From positions 15,759,326 through 15,823,325 of the forward strand of contig OX123182.2 in assembly GCA_944739405.2 (NCBI GenBank): a DNA stretch of 64,000 nucleotides, given 5' to 3'. Shown piece by piece: positions 61,965 to 64,000 of the stretch (positions are counted from its first letter, which is position 1; each line of letters starts with the position of its first letter). The position numbers were made by a program, and so were the translations under genes. The notes beneath the pieces were generated by a model. The model had not been told where the DNA came from. It saw only the letters and a list, made by a program, of their open reading frames with translations, and made no database searches. Source of the DNA: Euclidia mi. Lineage: Eukaryota > Arthropoda > Insecta > Lepidoptera > Erebidae.

Positions 61965-62030
61965 AGTAATAATAATAATAAATTTATTTCATTACACACA
62001 TAAAGGTTTACAATACAATCACATCTACAA
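61965..62030 (-). repeat. LINE 3' tail with (TAA)n (minus)
   Basis: AATAATAATAATAAATTTAT, then 'ttcattacacacataaaggt'. Reversed, this is a polyadenylation-like AATAAA followed by TTA repeats. Confidence 0.45.
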
Positions 62031-62262
62031 CATTGGTACATACATACATAGACTCACGCCTGTTTCCCCGAAGGGGTAGGCAGAGGAATATTAAACGCCC
62101 ACTTTTCGCCAGTGTTTTGATCCCACGTAATAGGTGGCGAGCCTATTGCCGCTTATTGGGACATTTTGTTTGCCAGAGCCTCGTCCGTTGATCGGCAGGT
62201 GCACCACTTGCAGGTGAGGTTGGCTTGGGACCCTAAGTTCTTGGTGGGAACCCTATGCAACA
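62031..62262 (-). mobile_element. SINE family 2, copy 2 (minus)
   Basis: Reverse-orientation partner of 33930-34152, including the head 'gcatagggttcccaccaaga' and the shared tail, with (TATG)n reversed at 62037-62051. Confidence 0.78.
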
Positions 62263-62504
62263 TTGGTGAGATAAAAAAATGCTTGTAATACTAAAATGTG
62301 AAACGTTAGCCCCCGTACTAATGTAGGCATACATTGTATCACGGGTGCCAGCGCCTTCCACTTTTCTAGACAAAATAATCAGACTGTGTGATAACAATTT
62401 TGTATTTTTTTCACAATAAAAATTCGTCTTCAACAATCATGATTGCAATCATAATTAATAATTAGAATAATAAGTGTAATAAATAAATCAATTTGTGTGT
62501 GTGT

Positions 62505-62534
62505 GCGGATGTGAGTTTGTGTGCGTGCGCGCGC

Positions 62535-62573
<39 letters not shown>

Positions 62574-62592
62574 CGTGTGTGTGTTTTGTGTG
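62505..62592. repeat. (GT)n/(GC)n microsatellite
   Basis: Alternating GT with a short GC run (62522-62538) and long GT to about 62592. It lies in the 3' UTR side of the adjacent LINE, read as (CA)n on its sense strand. Confidence 0.93.
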
Positions 62593-62626
62593 GGAGTGTG
62601 GGAGTGTGCAGCACAACGTTACAAAC

Positions 62627-64000
62627 TAGCATAAGGTCTTTAAAAGACTTTCAGTTTCCTGGTAATTAAGACTCTGTAACCAGCGTTCTACGGATCGTTG
62701 GCATTCCTAGATAGTAAGAGGATAAATGTTTATCAATTTATTTATGCGGTTGTATAGTCGGCAGCTGCTTATATAGAAACATCCGCTTGCAATTTCGGTT
62801 CTGTGCGGCTCGATAATACAAATATGATCTTTCCTCCGTCTATCACTATGTTTATATGGGAGTAGCGCATGTCTACGTAACGTAGTCCGAAGCACAAAAA
62901 CCTGCCTTGCGGAGAGTACTGAAAATTCTTCATAGAGCAGTTTAGTGGGATATCTGTGAGGTTTACCAGTGAGTTCTTTCAATACAACTCTTTGCGCCCT
63001 TTCAACCCTCATCAAGTAGGACGCGCATGCTCCACCCCATACAGGAATACAATAGGATAGTCCAGATTGAACTAAAGCACTACCTATAGACTAATCTCAG
63101 AGTAATCATGTCTGCCGAAAATCTAAGCTTTTTTGCAACAAATATTAATTTTCTAGCGCGTGACGCTACAGTCTCTATTTGCTTGTCCCAGCGGAATAAA
63201 GCATCTATATGGACACCTAGGTATTACACAGACAGCTTTTTCTGAATTGCAAGGCAGTCGCAACTTTTGTTTCTTTGCGGACGACACGTGTGAGCATTGA
63301 TCGTAAGCTCATTACCTGGTTGCGAACATGGAGCGGAAGAAAACGTTATATATTTGGTCTTATCGATGTTCAATGTCAGAAGATTGCCAGTAAGCCACGA
63401 CATAACTACAGAGAGTGCCGTTTCAGCATGTTTGTAGGTTAGATGCCAACTCTCTCCCTGAATAACCAAAGAGGTGTCATCAGCGTACGTAATTATTTTA
63501 CAATTCGGTATTAAGAGGTGACACAGGTCATTAACATATATCAGGAAGAGAGTAGGACCCAACACGCTTCCCTGCCGAACGCCGCAATTCACTGAAATGT
63601 CATCACTTACGCAGCTATCAATTTTTACACAATGCATTCGTCTACTTAAATAACTCCTGCAGATATCAAGAACAGTCCCTCGTATGCCAATAGCTTCCAT
63701 CTTGTCCGGAAGAATGGGAACAGAAACCGTGTCAAACGCCTTTGACAAATCTAGGAATATGGCCATTCCTTTATGTTTACTATCTATAATTTTTGTAACA
63801 GTCTCTGTGAAGTCAATCATAGCATCTTCCGTAGACTTACCTTCAACAAAACCATATTGATTTGAAGAAATTATATTAAACTGTTTGAGGTACTCTTTTA
63901 ATTTGGCGTTTATATACTTTTCAAATACTTTAGAAATTGTGGTCAAAACTGAAATAGGGCGATAGTTTGTTACTAGATTTCTGTGCCCACTTCTATGGAC
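62627..64000 (-). pseudogene. CR1/Jockey-like LINE reverse transcriptase, runs off the right edge
   Basis: The minus strand from the window edge shows MTTISKVFEKYINAKLKEYL, YGFVEGKSTEDAMIDFTETV, AIFLDLSKAFDTVSV (motif A), VNCGVRQGSVLGPTLFLIYV (motif B), IITYADDTSLVI (motif C) and LLTLNIDKTKYITFS. A nonsense codon at 63224 follows KKLSV; the frame resumes YLGVHIDALFRWDKQIETVA. A frameshift near 63080 leads to LVQSGLSYCIPVWGG and RAQRVVLKELTGKPHRYPTK. A second stop at 62707 is followed by the end ERWLQSLNYQETESLL. The N-terminal endonuclease lies beyond the window. Dead copy; the catalytic Asp residues themselves are intact. Confidence 0.9.

Noticed and set aside
1..64000. CRISPR arrays, bacterial operons, rRNA genes
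   Set aside because: None seen. Repeats are dispersed or simple, not regularly spaced, and coding remnants have eukaryotic introns and retroelement layouts.

Overview
This is about 64 kb of AT-rich animal nuclear DNA and almost certainly comes from a moth or butterfly (Lepidoptera). The evidence is its repeat content: TAA-targeted Dong-type LINEs, RTE- and CR1/Jockey-like LINE remnants, a Penelope-like element with a GIY-YIG nuclease, tRNA-derived SINEs with a shared tail, and many short A|TC...CTAG|T Helitron-like elements of the kind common in Lepidoptera. I find no convincing single-copy host gene. The window reads as intergenic or intronic sequence built from nested transposable elements of different ages. 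Species cannot be told from the sequence.

Layout. 0-6 kb: SINEs, Helitron-like pieces, one copy of an ORF-bearing repeat of unknown type (1.43-1.73 kb), a THAP-domain exon (2.9-3.1 kb), an (AT)n tract and a head-to-tail dimer of a 206-bp Helitron-like element (5104-5515). 6.37-8.59 kb: a 5'-truncated Penelope-like element with an open RT plus GIY-YIG frame, flanked by near-identical inverted copies of its own 3' end. 9-16 kb: LINE fragments, SINEs, a 37-bp-arm palindrome and a 5'-truncated Dong-like element between TTA repeats. 17.0-20.8 kb: a decayed RTE-like LINE (endonuclease, RT, 3' (ATG)n tail) interrupted by a 3'-UTR fragment of another LINE. 23-27 kb: SINEs and a second THAP remnant, a pseudogene that keeps its intron. 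27.085-27.861 kb: a MITE with TAA target duplications, carrying a hAT-type MITE with a perfect 8-bp duplication.

30-33.4 kb is old repeats. 33.452-36.526 kb is a PIF/Harbinger relic with both terminal inverted repeats, TTA duplications, a transposase N-terminus and a two-exon Myb-like gene, invaded by SINEs. 36.6-44.4 kb is the highlight: two Dong/R4-type LINEs in tandem on the minus strand, each bounded by (TTA)n. The right-hand member of the pair carries two nonsense codons. The left-hand member has an uninterrupted 1198-codon ORF with Myb-like, RT, CCHC and restriction-like endonuclease motifs. 44.4-57 kb is mostly unassigned AT-rich DNA with scattered SINE, Helitron and LINE pieces and a perfect 37-bp-arm hairpin. 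57.5-59.3 kb is a CR1-like LINE end split by a poly(A) retroposon with its own duplication. 59.5-59.9 kb is a fold-back element. 62.6 kb to the right edge is a CR1/Jockey-like LINE pseudogene continuing out of the window.

The ORFs are selfish-element genes. LINE proteins nick target DNA and reverse transcribe their own RNA. Harbinger normally needs both a transposase and a Myb-like partner. SINEs and MITEs borrow such machinery. No CRISPR array, bacterial operon or ordinary tRNA or rRNA gene is present.
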